Assembly (NCBI GenBank): GCA_016197205.1 | Contig: JACPWG010000104.1 | Coordinates: forward strand, 107,173-171,172 | Source of the DNA: Planctomycetota bacterium | GTDB lineage: Bacteria; Planctomycetota; MHYJ01; WSZJ01; JACPWG01 | Direction of reading: 5' to 3' | DNA length: 64,000 nucleotides | In this document: one piece after another, positions 9,439 through 18,018 of the stretch | Numbering within the stretch: the first letter of the stretch is position 1 | Layout: every line of letters starts with the position of its first letter | Translations under genes and position numbers: made by a program | Notes under the pieces: model-generated | Told to the model about the DNA's origin: nothing | Databases searched by the model: none | Seen by the model: only the letters and a program-made list of their open reading frames with translations

Positions 9439-11337
9439 TCACTTCCCCTGCTCCCCCCGCGCCCGCTGGAGCGCGTCCTCGAGCAGGCGGAGGACTTCGG
9501 GATCGGCGCTCTCCTCCGGCACGAGGTCGACGTAGCGACGAAGGTCGCTCGCTGCGCCCGCCGCCGCGCCGGCACGGAGACGCAGCTCTCCTCGGACCCG
9601 GTACGCGCCCGCCATGCCCGGTTCCCGGTCGAGCACGGCGTCGAGGTCCTCCAGCGCCTCGGGAAGGCGGCCGGCGTCGGCACGGGCCCGGGCGCGTGCC
9701 AGCCGGCTCTCGTGCCGGTCCGGCTGGATCTCGAGGACGAGTTCGAGGTCCTGCAGGGCCTGGTCGAGCGCCAGACGCGACGACGAGTCTTCCGGCTTGC
9801 GCGCGGCGATCGCCAGCCGGATCTTGGCGCGTTCGTCGAGGGCGGCGACGTTGCGCGGACTCAGCGCGAGGCAGTGGGCAAGGTCGGCGAGCGCGGCCTC
9901 GGGTCCCGCGCAAAGCAGCGCGGCGCGTGCGCGCCCATACATCGCCTCGACGAGGATGGGGTCCGCGTCGAGCGCCCGCGTGAAGGCGTCCATCGCTGCG
10001 CGCGCCCGGCGGTCCCTGGCGGGTCCGGCCGGCAGCCGTTCCGCCTCCTCCATCGCCCGCACCCCCTCGCCGTGGGAGCGCCAGGCCGCCTTGCGCGCCT
10101 CTTCGGGGCTCAGCGCAGGCACGACCTCGCGTCGTGGCACCAGCTTCGCGACCTGCCGCGCGATGTCGCCCGAAAAGTAGGCGGCAAGGACGAGCACCCC
10201 ACCCGCTGCCATGCCCGCGGCGAGCCTGCGCTTCGCCCGGAGCCTCCTCGTATAGAGCGTGATCCGCGTGACCGGCTTCGCGCGGAGCTGCTTCCCCTGC
10301 TGCACGCGCCCCAGGTCCTCGGCCATCTCCGCAAACGAGGCATAGCGACGCCCCGGCTCCTTCTCGAGGGCCTTCATGCAAATGGCCTCGAGCCCGGGGT
10401 GGATGGAACGGTCGCGCTGGCGGGGCGCCATCGGCTCGATGCAGCGGATCGACGCGAGCACGACCGCCGCCGAAGGGCCGGGGAAGGGCACGGCATCCGT
10501 GAGGCACTCGTAGAAAAGCGACCCGAGGCTGAATAGCTCGGACCGCACGTCCTTGCCGTCGCCGCCGGCCGCGCGTTCGGGGGAGACGAAATAGCCCGCC
10601 CAGGCCCGCGGGAGCGGGGCGGCGGCCGCCGCGAGCTCCGGCAGGGGACGCGCGAGGCCGAAGTCCACGAGTTTCGGGTCGTACGAGAGGTCGAGGAGCA
10701 CGTTGGAGGGGGAAAGGTTGCGGTGGAGGACGCCCGCGCCGGCCGCGCCGTGGAGCAGCTCGGCGAGCAGCCGGAAAAACCGCACCGGCGGGCCCAGCCC
10801 CGGGCGCCGGCGGTCGGGAAGCTCGGCGAGCGAGATGCCGTCCACCCACTCCGTGGCGAGATAGGAGAAGGGGCCTTCGCAGCCGAGGTCCGCATAGGGT
10901 ATACACCCGAGCCTCCGGATCGGGCCCGCCTCCCGGACCGAGGTCTTGAGCCGCTCCACCGACTCCCGGGCCGCCTCGGTGGCGGGGTTGAAGACCTTGA
11001 GCGCGACCGCGTGGGGGAGAAGGCCGGACTGTGCGCGGTACACGGCCTTGCCCGGCACGGACTGGAGCAGCTCGAGGAGCTTGTAGGGGCCGACGCTCTG
11101 TCCCTCGAGGAAGGGCGGGGGATGGGCCTGGAGAGCGCGGCGTTCCCGGTCGAGCTCCTCGGAGAGGTCGCGCACCTGCGACTGCGAGAGCATCGACAGC
11201 TCGGTGAGGATCCGGTGGACCGGGCGGACCCCGCCCCCCTCGCGGTGCCGCTTGAGCGCCTCGAAGACCTGCAGGTCGGTGACGAGGCCGCGGTTCGCGG
11301 CGGAAAGGCAGACCAGGACGTCGTGGCGGACTGGCAC
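9439..11337 (-). CDS. membrane-anchored kinase-like protein with TPRs, probable pseudokinase
   Basis: A 632-residue protein with GTG start. Residues 1-65 form the same sort of small helical domain as in the neighbouring kinase; a kinase fold follows from about 85 to 350. The VALK lysine (K114) and DFG (225-227) are present. The glycine-rich loop is gone (LELLQSVPGKAVYR) and the catalytic loop reads HRNLSPSN at 205-212 instead of HRDLKPEN, so both the catalytic Asp and its Lys are missing. A membrane segment lies at about 370-390 and TPR-like repeats fill the rest. It probably binds or scaffolds rather than phosphorylates. It may partner the active kinase encoded 290 bp downstream. Confidence 0.8.
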   Translation of the reverse strand: MPVRHDVLVCLSAANRGLVTDLQVFEALKRHREGGGVRPVHRILTELSMLSQSQVRDLSEELDRERRALQAHPPPFLEGQSVGPYKLLELLQSVPGKAVYRAQSGLLPHAVALKVFNPATEAARESVERLKTSVREAGPIRRLGCIPYADLGCEGPFSYLATEWVDGISLAELPDRRRPGLGPPVRFFRLLAELLHGAAGAGVLHRNLSPSNVLLDLSYDPKLVDFGLARPLPELAAAAAPLPRAWAGYFVSPERAAGGDGKDVRSELFSLGSLFYECLTDAVPFPGPSAAVVLASIRCIEPMAPRQRDRSIHPGLEAICMKALEKEPGRRYASFAEMAEDLGRVQQGKQLRAKPVTRITLYTRRLRAKRRLAAGMAAGGVLVLAAYFSGDIARQVAKLVPRREVVPALSPEEARKAAWRSHGEGVRAMEEAERLPAGPARDRRARAAMDAFTRALDADPILVEAMYGRARAALLCAGPEAALADLAHCLALSPRNVAALDERAKIRLAIAARKPEDSSSRLALDQALQDLELVLEIQPDRHESRLARARARADAGRLPEALEDLDAVLDREPGMAGAYRVRGELRLRAGAAAGAASDLRRYVDLVPEESADPEVLRLLEDALQRARGEQGK

Positions 11338-11472
11338 GGCACTCCGGTCGCGGCGGGGACGCCGCGCAGGGAAGAACGCCGGGGAAACGAAAAGCGGGTC
11401 CGTGGGCCTCCGGCCGGCCGCCGCGTCGGACCTCGGCCGCGGCCGTGCGGGTCGGACTGGACCGGGCCGGTC

Positions 11473-11617
11473 AGCGCGCGCAAGAATTACGTTACATTTT
11501 CGTCGATCGACCGATGCCCGGGGGCGCGGGCCTCCGGCCCGCGCAGCGCGGCCCAGAGGGCCGCGCCCCCAGGAGCCTCGAAGTCCGAATTTGCGCGGTT
11601 GTCTTTGCGCGGGCGCT
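11473..11617 (-). mobile_element. MITE-like element, copy A (145 bp)
   Basis: The ends carry imperfect terminal inverted repeats of the type AGCGCCCGCGCAA(G/A)AAT. The centre contains the nested palindrome CTGGGGGCGCGG...GGCCC. Copies C (23713-23859) and B (33423-33569) are 147 bp each and clearly homologous; this copy is in the opposite orientation. Its right end overlaps the first base of the TGA stop of the gene at 11617-12237, so the insertion abuts that gene's 3' end. No transposase is visible. Confidence 0.75.
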
Positions 11618-12237
11618 CAGTACTTGTCGAGGACCGCCTGGACGAGGTCCGAGAGGAGCGCGTCCGTTTCCGCTGCGGAGGCCGAGGGGCTGCGCTCCGC
11701 GGTGGCCGAGACGACGAACGCCTTTTTCACGGCCGCGGCGAACCGGGCGTCGCCGACGTCGAACGCGCGCACCTTGGCGTCCGCGACCAGCTCCTTTTGC
11801 GCCTGCGGAAAAAAGGTCAGGTCCTTGCGATCCAGCAGGTGCAGGCAGACCAGGCGGTCGCCGGCGTAGCCCGACAGCTCCGCGACGCGCGACCGGTCGA
11901 AGTAGACGACCTGGAAGCGCCGGCACGTGAAGTCCCGAGGCCATTTTTCCGGGACCCGGATTTCGAACCGGAAGTGCGGCACAAAAAAGTTGGCCACTTC
12001 CTCGGGCGTGCCGGGTTTGACGGTACGGGGCGGCGGCTCCCGCACCGCTTCCAGAAAGGCGCGCTGGGCATCCCTTGCCAGGTCGATCGTCTGCGAGGAG
12101 AGGAAGGCGAAGAGGAAGACGGAGACCGCCAGTCCGGCCACGAGCGCGAGGGTCCAGCGCCACAGACGGGCCCAGCCTTTTCGAAGGCGCACGATGTCCA
12201 CGGGGAACCTCACCTCATCTCTTGACTTCGAGGACAC
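11617..12237 (-). CDS. single-pass membrane protein of unknown function
   Basis: Up to 206 residues from a GTG at 12237. Downstream in-frame GTGs, the nearest at about 12213 and a later one at about 12201 with GGTGAGG in front, are possible starts, so the N-terminus is uncertain. One membrane helix (LALVAGLAVSVFLFAFLSS) is near residues 30-48, followed by a soluble domain of about 150 residues with no family I recognise. The 5' end overlaps the stop of the upstream gene by 23 bases at most, so the two are translationally coupled. The stop codon lies at the edge of a MITE-like element. Confidence 0.6.
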   Translation of the reverse strand: MSSKSRDEVRFPVDIVRLRKGWARLWRWTLALVAGLAVSVFLFAFLSSQTIDLARDAQRAFLEAVREPPPRTVKPGTPEEVANFFVPHFRFEIRVPEKWPRDFTCRRFQVVYFDRSRVAELSGYAGDRLVCLHLLDRKDLTFFPQAQKELVADAKVRAFDVGDARFAAAVKKAFVVSATAERSPSASAAETDALLSDLVQAVLDKY

Positions 12238-13489
12238 GCTGCGTGGGCAGCGCCAGCGTCAGGGCGAGCGCACCCTCGGCCTCCGTGGCGGCGTAGGTCA
12301 CGGAAGCCACGGGATAGGTCTTGCTCTCGCCGGCGTCGGGAATCGCGAAGCGTACGCGCCAGTCCGGATGCAGGAGCCTCCACTCCCGCCCCCCCTGCTC
12401 CTCGACGAGGCGGACCAGCAGAGCGGCGTCCAGCCAGGCCGGGAGGAGCGGGTCGCGACCGAGGAGCTCGATCTCCCGGAGCGAAACGGTCCGGTCCTCC
12501 TGGATTTCCCCCCGGATGCCCAGCGCGGTTTTGCCCGTGCCCGCCCGCGCCTCGACCGACCAGGCTTCACAGCGGCCGTTCAAGGCGTCGACTACGGAGG
12601 CGCTGCCCCCATGCCCTTCGAGTGCCAGCGCGTCGATGGGCTCCCCCGGTCGCCAGGTTGCGACTTCCTGGGCGAGGACGTCGACGGCCTCCCGCGGCGT
12701 GAGAAAGCGATGGAGCCTGCGTGGGAGCGGAGCGTCGCGAGGCACCGGCCGCGCCTCGCGCGCCTCGACCCGGAGGCGCAGCGCTTCGACCTGCCGGCGT
12801 CCGTCAGGGCCGAAGTCGTGGTAGTCGAAACTCCAGAGCGGGCCGGCGGGGCGGCCTTCGAGGGCGGCGGCGATGCGTCCCCCGGGCGGGGGCTCGGCGG
12901 CGCGCCAGGGGGCCGTCCCCGACGACTCGGCCGCCGCCAGGCACGCGCGCGCGTCCCACCCCTGGACCCCGATGTCGAAGAGGAGCGCCTCCGGCGAGCG
13001 GCGGCTCTCCGCCAGCGACCGCACGCCCGCGCGATCCACCTCCACCTCGAGCAGCGCGTAGTCGCCCACGTGCGGCGCGGCCGCGCGCGAGAAAAAAAAG
13101 ACGGTCCAGCGGCCGGCGACGCCCTCGGGCCCAAGCCCGGCGCCCGGCTCGGCGGACGCCCGCGTCTCCACCCGGTGGCAGGTCGCGTCGAGCCGCCACT
13201 CGAGCGCCCGGGGGCGGGCGGCGAGCAGCGCTGCCTGGGGGGTGAGACGCACGGCGACCGGCGTGGGGCCGTCCGGTGCGGAGGGCTTGGCGGGCTGCGG
13301 TTCGGGTGCTTTCGGCGACGGCGGCGCCGCGGCCGGCGGTGCGGGCTCCTGTGCCGGCGCGGCGAGGGAGAGCGGGAGGACCAGCGCAATGCAGACGGCG
13401 ACGGCGCAAGCGAGGGCCTGCCCGGAGGCGGTCCCGCGGGTCGCGCCCACGGTCAGATGGCTCAAGGCTCGGCGCTCGGCAAGAGACAA
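12215..13489 (-). CDS. exported protein of unknown function
   Basis: 424 residues from a TTG at 13489; a GTG at 13450 is an alternative start and would give a shorter signal peptide. A hydrophobic segment (ALACAVAVCIALVLPLSLA) ending in APAQ is a good signal peptide. A Pro/Ala-rich linker and about 340 soluble residues follow with no recognised domain. It is encoded just upstream of, and overlapping, the membrane protein at 11617-12237, which suggests that the two act together at the envelope. Confidence 0.6.
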   Translation of the reverse strand: MSLAERRALSHLTVGATRGTASGQALACAVAVCIALVLPLSLAAPAQEPAPPAAAPPSPKAPEPQPAKPSAPDGPTPVAVRLTPQAALLAARPRALEWRLDATCHRVETRASAEPGAGLGPEGVAGRWTVFFFSRAAAPHVGDYALLEVEVDRAGVRSLAESRRSPEALLFDIGVQGWDARACLAAAESSGTAPWRAAEPPPGGRIAAALEGRPAGPLWSFDYHDFGPDGRRQVEALRLRVEAREARPVPRDAPLPRRLHRFLTPREAVDVLAQEVATWRPGEPIDALALEGHGGSASVVDALNGRCEAWSVEARAGTGKTALGIRGEIQEDRTVSLREIELLGRDPLLPAWLDAALLVRLVEEQGGREWRLLHPDWRVRFAIPDAGESKTYPVASVTYAATEAEGALALTLALPTQRVLEVKR

Positions 13490-13599
13490 GCTGGGCTCGC
13501 GACGATGGAGGTCACGCCGGCTGAAGGCCTTTTTGTTTTTGTAGACAGGGGACGCTGACGGCGTTCACTCTACCGCCCGTCCTCTGCGCCTCTGCGCTG

Positions 13600-13772
13600 C
13601 TGATCGTTCGAAGATTGTCTTCTTGCGACAATTTTTGCTTGGGTCGAACGCCACGAAAACCACAGATTTCACAGATTTTACGCGATTACACAGATTACGA
13701 ATCTGTGAAATCGTCGTTAATCTGTGAAATCTGTGGTTGCGTCGTCGCTTGGCTGCGACCCCGCCGCGCTAG
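13600..13772. repeat. ACAGATT-family intergenic element, copy 1
   Basis: About 170 bp. It opens with a hairpin (ATTGTC...GACAAT near 13614-13632) and GCTTGGGTCGAACGCCACG, then a palindrome built on ACAGATTTCACAGATT and its complement AATCTGTGAAATCTGTGG. A second copy at 47715-47890 is about 90 % identical by eye. The preceding 13560-13600 carries CTCTGCGCCTCTGCGC, another short family with a relative at 41115-41150. No gene lies between 13490 and 13848. Confidence 0.8.
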
Positions 13773-13848
13773 GCCTCCGCGGTTCCGTCTTCCCGTCCAT
13801 GGGTCTCACCGCTTTCGACCTCGCTCCTCCTCGACCGACTCCGTTCCC

Positions 13849-15051
13849 TCAGCGCCCCTCCCGGCGGCCTGCCATGACGGTCGACAGGCCGTAGAGCTTG
13901 ACGAAGGCGGCGGCCTCCTCGGGACCCCAGGAGGAGGACTGCGCATACACGGTTTTCGGGTCCTTGAGCAGGTTCGGCGACTCGTACTCCACGGGCAGCC
14001 CCTGGCCCTTCCATAGCTTCATCGTCACGCTCCCGGTGACGTGCCGCTGCGTCGAGTCCAGGAAGGCCTCCAGGTCCCGCCGCAGCGGATCGTAGTAAAG
14101 CCCGCTGAACACCAGCCAGGCCCACTTCTGCGCCGCGACGGACTTGAACTGGTTCTCCTCCCGCGAGAGGATCGCCTCCTCCAGCGCGCGGTGCGCCGCG
14201 TGGAGGAGCGTGATGCCGGGGCATTCGAACGCGATGCGCCCCTTGATCCCCACGACGCAATCGCCGGTATAGATCCAGCGCCCGATGCCGTGCCGGCCGC
14301 CCGTCTCATTCAGGCGCTTCACGAGCTCGATCCCGGCGACCCGCCGGCCGTCGAGCGCTACGGGCAGCCCCGCCTCGAAGGCGAGCCGCACCCGTTGTGG
14401 CCGCGCCGGCGTCCGGTCCGGCGGACGCGTGAGCACGAACGCCTCGTCGGCCGGCTCCAGCAGCCGGTCGATCTCCGACCCCGAGATCGTGACGCCGCAC
14501 ACGTTCTGGTTGATGCTGTACCGCTTGTGCGCCGCCGGCACGCGGAACCCGCGCTCCTCCAGGTAGGCGACTTCCTTCGCGCGCAGGTCCGTCTTCACTT
14601 CCGCCTGGAAGTCCCGGATCGGCGCGAGGAGCTCGAAGTTACCGAGCGCGCGCACGGAGATGTCGAACCGGACCTGATCGTTCCCCATTCCGGTGCAACC
14701 GTGGGCGATGATGCCGGCCCCTTCGCGACGCGCCACCTCGACGCACTTCTCGACGATCAAGTAGCGGTCGGAGCAGAGGAGCGGATAGCTGTCCTGGTAG
14801 AAGGCCCCCGCCTTGATGAGGTAGGCGAGGAACTGGTCGTAGATGGCCGACTGCCCGGAGATGGAGTAGTGTTTCGTGGAGCCGAGCGCGCGCGCCTTCC
14901 GAGCGATCTCGGCGACGCGGGCGCGGGTCATGCCGCCCGTATCGACGAACACGGTAACGACGGCGTACCCCTCTTCGGTCAGCCTCCTCACGCAGAACGA
15001 CGTGTCGAGCCCCCCGCTGTAGGCCAGGACGACCTTGCGTCGCGCGATCAT
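13849..15051 (-). CDS. argG: argininosuccinate synthase
   Basis: A 400-residue enzyme with the N-type ATP pyrophosphatase loop AYSGGLDTS close to the N-terminus and the conserved GCTGMGNDQVRF and SINQNVCG segments. It joins citrulline (here probably delivered from N-acetylcitrulline after deacetylation) with aspartate using ATP to give argininosuccinate, the penultimate step of arginine synthesis, in the cytosol. I start it at the ATG at 15051, which overlaps the stop of the upstream carbamoyltransferase gene as ATGA; the longer upstream reading would overlap that gene by over 100 bases. Length is usual for the family. Confidence 0.96.
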   Translation of the reverse strand: MIARRKVVLAYSGGLDTSFCVRRLTEEGYAVVTVFVDTGGMTRARVAEIARKARALGSTKHYSISGQSAIYDQFLAYLIKAGAFYQDSYPLLCSDRYLIVEKCVEVARREGAGIIAHGCTGMGNDQVRFDISVRALGNFELLAPIRDFQAEVKTDLRAKEVAYLEERGFRVPAAHKRYSINQNVCGVTISGSEIDRLLEPADEAFVLTRPPDRTPARPQRVRLAFEAGLPVALDGRRVAGIELVKRLNETGGRHGIGRWIYTGDCVVGIKGRIAFECPGITLLHAAHRALEEAILSREENQFKSVAAQKWAWLVFSGLYYDPLRRDLEAFLDSTQRHVTGSVTMKLWKGQGLPVEYESPNLLKDPKTVYAQSSSWGPEEAAAFVKLYGLSTVMAGRREGR

Positions 15052-16052
15052 CCGAGGATCTCCGCCAAGAGGGCCTTCTGCACGTGGAGGCGATTTTCCG
15101 CCTCGACGTAGAGGAGGGAACGCGGGCCGTCGGCGACCGCATCCGTGACCTTCACGTTGCGGCGCATCGGAAGGCAATGGCTGAAGTACGCGTTGTTCGT
15201 CCGGGCCATCTTGGTCTCATCCACGATGAAGTGCCGCAAGGGCTCGCGGATCTTCCGTTCTTCTTCCCAGTTGCCGTAGTAGTTCAGGTTTCCCCAGCTC
15301 TTGGCGTACACGAAATCGGCCCCGGCGTACGCGGACTCAATCTGGTCGGTCACCGTGAGCCGGGCGCCTGAGCTGCGGACGTTCTCCCGGACCTGGTCCA
15401 TGAACATCGGGTCGAGATCGTAGCCGGGCGGGCGCAGGATCGTGAGGTTCATGCCGAACCGGCTCGAGATGAGGGCCGCGGAGTTCGCCACGGCGGTGTT
15501 CAGGCCCTTCGGGTGCCAGGTCCACGTCAGCAGGAAATTTTTTTTCGCGGGCTCGCCCAGCTTCTCGCGAATCGCGAGCATGAGGGCAAGCTCCTGGCAC
15601 GGGTGCACGATGGTCTCCATGTTGAGCACGGGGCGGGAGGCCCAGCGAACGAAGGCCCGGAGGACCCGGTCCTGCTTGTCCTCGTTCCAGTCCTGGAACT
15701 TCGGGAAGCTCCGGACGGCGATCGCGTCGAAATAGCGGGAGAGGACGTTGGCGGCCTCCTGGATGTGTTCCTCGGCCTCGCCGTCCATCACGACGCCGGG
15801 GCGCGCCTCCATGGGCCAGGCGTCGCGGCCGGGAGCGAGGGCGATCGCATGGCCGCCGAGCTGGACCATGCCAAGTTCGAAGGAGCTGCGGGTGCGCAGC
15901 GAAGGATTGAAGAAGAGCATGGCCAGGGACTTGCCGGCGAGCGGCTTGCCGTGCTCGCGCCGTTTCATGCGGGCGGCGGACTCGAGCACCTGCTCGAGCT
16001 CCTCGAGACTCCAGTCCTGGGTCGAGAGAAAGTTTCGATTCCGCAAGCTCAT
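15048..16052 (-). CDS. argF': N-acetylornithine carbamoyltransferase
   Basis: A 334-residue carbamoyltransferase. It has the carbamoyl-phosphate loop FFNPSLRTR (about 48-56), HPCQE, and HCLPMRRNVKVTDAV. It matches Xanthomonas N-acetylornithine transcarbamylase far better than ordinary OTC: MDGxxEEHI places a Glu (about residue 94) where the family has its acetylornithine-selecting Glu92, and the lysine that is carboxylated in that enzyme (K302) corresponds to about K301. It would convert N-acetylornithine to N-acetylcitrulline. The ATG at 16052 has GGAG upstream. It forms a two-gene operon with argG. From sequence alone, a succinylornithine enzyme is less likely because that form has Pro at the key position. 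Confidence 0.88.
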   Translation of the reverse strand: MSLRNRNFLSTQDWSLEELEQVLESAARMKRREHGKPLAGKSLAMLFFNPSLRTRSSFELGMVQLGGHAIALAPGRDAWPMEARPGVVMDGEAEEHIQEAANVLSRYFDAIAVRSFPKFQDWNEDKQDRVLRAFVRWASRPVLNMETIVHPCQELALMLAIREKLGEPAKKNFLLTWTWHPKGLNTAVANSAALISSRFGMNLTILRPPGYDLDPMFMDQVRENVRSSGARLTVTDQIESAYAGADFVYAKSWGNLNYYGNWEEERKIREPLRHFIVDETKMARTNNAYFSHCLPMRRNVKVTDAVADGPRSLLYVEAENRLHVQKALLAEILG

Positions 16053-16181
16053 GGGCTGGGCTCCAGGAAGTAGGGTTTCGAGGTGGAGCAAAAGGGTAGC
16101 GGCGGCGCCGGGGCAATGCAAGGATTTCTTCGCGCGGTCCGCCCCGCGCGCGGCGACGCGGCGGCGGCCGGCGCATTCCGC

Positions 16182-16211
16182 TTGACACCCGACCGGGCTT
16201 CTTGCTACTAA
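16182..16211 (+). promoter_or_regulatory. sigma70-type promoter for the membrane-protein pair
   Basis: TTGACA at 16182-16187 and TACTAA at 16206-16211 are separated by 18 bases. It lies 35 bases before the GTG of the gene at 16247, in the spacer divergent from argF'. It is seen as a consensus match only. Confidence 0.55.
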
Positions 16212-16246
16212 GCGGGGCCACAGGCAGTCCTCGCTCGGAGAATCCC

Positions 16247-16834
16247 GTGCAGAACATCGTCACCCTCGGGGTGATCATCACCGTCGCTCTCGCCGCCGTC
16301 ATGTTCTACATCAACGGCTTGGGCAGCGCGATCCGCGCCCAGACGAAGGAGGGGTGGGAGTACGCGGCGGCGAAGATGGGCTGCAACTATTTCCCCGGCT
16401 TTTTTCTGACCACGCCCCGGATCGGCGGCAAGTACCGGATCTACGGCGTCGACATCCGGTCGGTCCTCCTCGGCTACGCGGGCACGTCCGCCCACACCGT
16501 GATCCAGCTCACGATCCAGGAGGCGCGAAGCTACCGGGTGATGGCCGGCGCGTCCGAAAAGGCCGGCCGTCCCGCGGGCCTGGAGGACATGGGGTACAGC
16601 CTGAAGGGCTTCCACGGGCTCCTCTATGCGAAGGGCATCTCGGACAGGGCCCTGCCCAAGCTCGTGCCGGAGAACTGGCTCCAGGCCCTGCTGCCCGGGG
16701 AGGAGGACTCCCTCTGGGTCGAGGGAAAGAACATCCGGCTGCGCTTGGGTCGCCTGGTCACGGACGGTCCCGAGCTGCACGCCCTGGTGCAGAAGCTCGC
16801 CGAGTACAGCAAGCTCGTGGAACGCATGCCCTGA
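16247..16834 (+). CDS. N-terminally anchored membrane protein of unknown function
   Basis: 195 residues from a GTG with CGGAG six bases upstream. The first 20 residues form one hydrophobic helix (VTLGVIITVALAAVMFYI); the rest is a soluble alpha/beta region including YFPGFFLTTPRIGGKYRIYGVD. I do not recognise the family. The stop overlaps the start of the next gene (TGATG), so the two are coupled. A good promoter lies just upstream. Confidence 0.65.
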   Translation: MQNIVTLGVIITVALAAVMFYINGLGSAIRAQTKEGWEYAAAKMGCNYFPGFFLTTPRIGGKYRIYGVDIRSVLLGYAGTSAHTVIQLTIQEARSYRVMAGASEKAGRPAGLEDMGYSLKGFHGLLYAKGISDRALPKLVPENWLQALLPGEEDSLWVEGKNIRLRLGRLVTDGPELHALVQKLAEYSKLVERMP

Positions 16835-17823
16835 TGCAGGCCGAACCCGCGCCGGCCGCTGGGCCGTTCTCCCCAGCGCCTCCGGACTCGCCCGCGGCCA
16901 CGCCCAAGGGCACGACTCACGGCTCGCCGCCGCTTCCTCCCACGTCTCCGTCAGCGCAGTCGCCGCAGTGCCCGCCGCCGCCCCGTCGCCTCTGGCGAAG
17001 CGGCCTCTCCGAGCTCTGGGAGGCCGGACCCGGCGAGTGCCTCCTCCGCACGAACGGCGCGCGCGACGTGCTTTCGTTCGTGGGCGGGCTCGGCTTTCTC
17101 GCGCTGGCGCTCTTTTGCCTCTGGCTCGGGCTCTCCCCGCTCGAGCCCCGGCGGGCGGCCTGCGCCCTGCCCTTCGCCCTCTTCCTGCTCTTCCTCGCCT
17201 CCCCCCTCCAACTCGCGCGGCGACGCTGGCGCGGACGGCCCGTCGCCGGCATCCTGGCGTCGCGCGGTCTCCTCCGCCTGTACCTCATCAGCCCGACGCC
17301 GGCCCGCGACGCGGATGCCCATTTCGACCTGCCGCTCTCCGCCACCCGCCGCATCCTTGCCCTCGATAATTTTCCGCCGGACGGGGAGCGGAGGCCGAGC
17401 CGGTGGATCCCGAACTGCTGGGTCGCCGTGGAAAGCGAGGCGGGCCAGATGCTGCGCCTGGGCTTCGCCGAGGAACGCGCGCCGATCGAGGACCTGGCCG
17501 CCCGGCTCGAAGCCGCGCGACCGAGCTCTCCGCCGTGCCGTGCCCTCCGCCTGCCGCCGGAAGCGCAACCCCGGGACCTCACGGAGCGGCTTGCGCGAGT
17601 CGGGCTCGAGTGCTCGCTCCTGCCCATGCGCCGGTGCCTTTCCACCCCCCACACCATGGACTTCCTGCGCGCGACCTGGCTCGCCCCGGACGGGACTCGC
17701 GTGGAATACCTGAAATGGCCGACCGAGGACCCGTTCGTGGTCGTGAGTGGCGCGGGGATCGGGCGCGTGATCGAAGCTCTGGAGATGAGCGGCCGGCGGC
17801 GCGAAACGGAACCGCGACCGTGA
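16834..17823 (+). CDS. two-pass membrane protein of unknown function
   Basis: 329 residues from the ATG at 16834, one base inside the preceding stop. A Pro/Ser-rich N-terminal stretch of about 50 residues leads to two adjacent membrane helices (about 75-120) and a soluble C-terminal domain. No family recognised. The last codons and the TGA stop are supplied by a repeat: the tail ...ETEPRP is the translation of the GGAACCGCGACCGTGA motif of the intergenic family B. The original C-terminus may therefore have been longer. Confidence 0.6.
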   Translation: MQAEPAPAAGPFSPAPPDSPAATPKGTTHGSPPLPPTSPSAQSPQCPPPPRRLWRSGLSELWEAGPGECLLRTNGARDVLSFVGGLGFLALALFCLWLGLSPLEPRRAACALPFALFLLFLASPLQLARRRWRGRPVAGILASRGLLRLYLISPTPARDADAHFDLPLSATRRILALDNFPPDGERRPSRWIPNCWVAVESEAGQMLRLGFAEERAPIEDLAARLEAARPSSPPCRALRLPPEAQPRDLTERLARVGLECSLLPMRRCLSTPHTMDFLRATWLAPDGTRVEYLKWPTEDPFVVVSGAGIGRVIEALEMSGRRRETEPRP

Positions 17824-17991
17824 GGGAGCGGCCTCGGTGCATCCGGCCGCTTCCCCCTGTTCGACGTTCAGTACCGATGTGCGACGGCTGGGCCGGCTCT
17901 CCGCCGGACGTCTGGCCGTCGATCGGCGCCGAAATCGGCCGCAAGGGAACTGAAGGACGCGCTGAGACCGCTCCCTCACGGTCGCGGTTCC
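17808..17991. repeat. Inverted pair of family B motifs (24-bp perfect arms)
   Basis: The arms at 17808-17831 and 17968-17991 are exact reverse complements and contain CGCGACCGTGAGGGAGCGG. The same motif ends the larger elements at 9271-9402 and 55808-55942. The left arm carries the stop codon of the preceding gene. It separates convergent genes and could form a long stem in either transcript. Confidence 0.85.
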
Positions 17992-18018
17992 GTAGGGTGC
18001 GGTCTACCAGCCGGCCCC

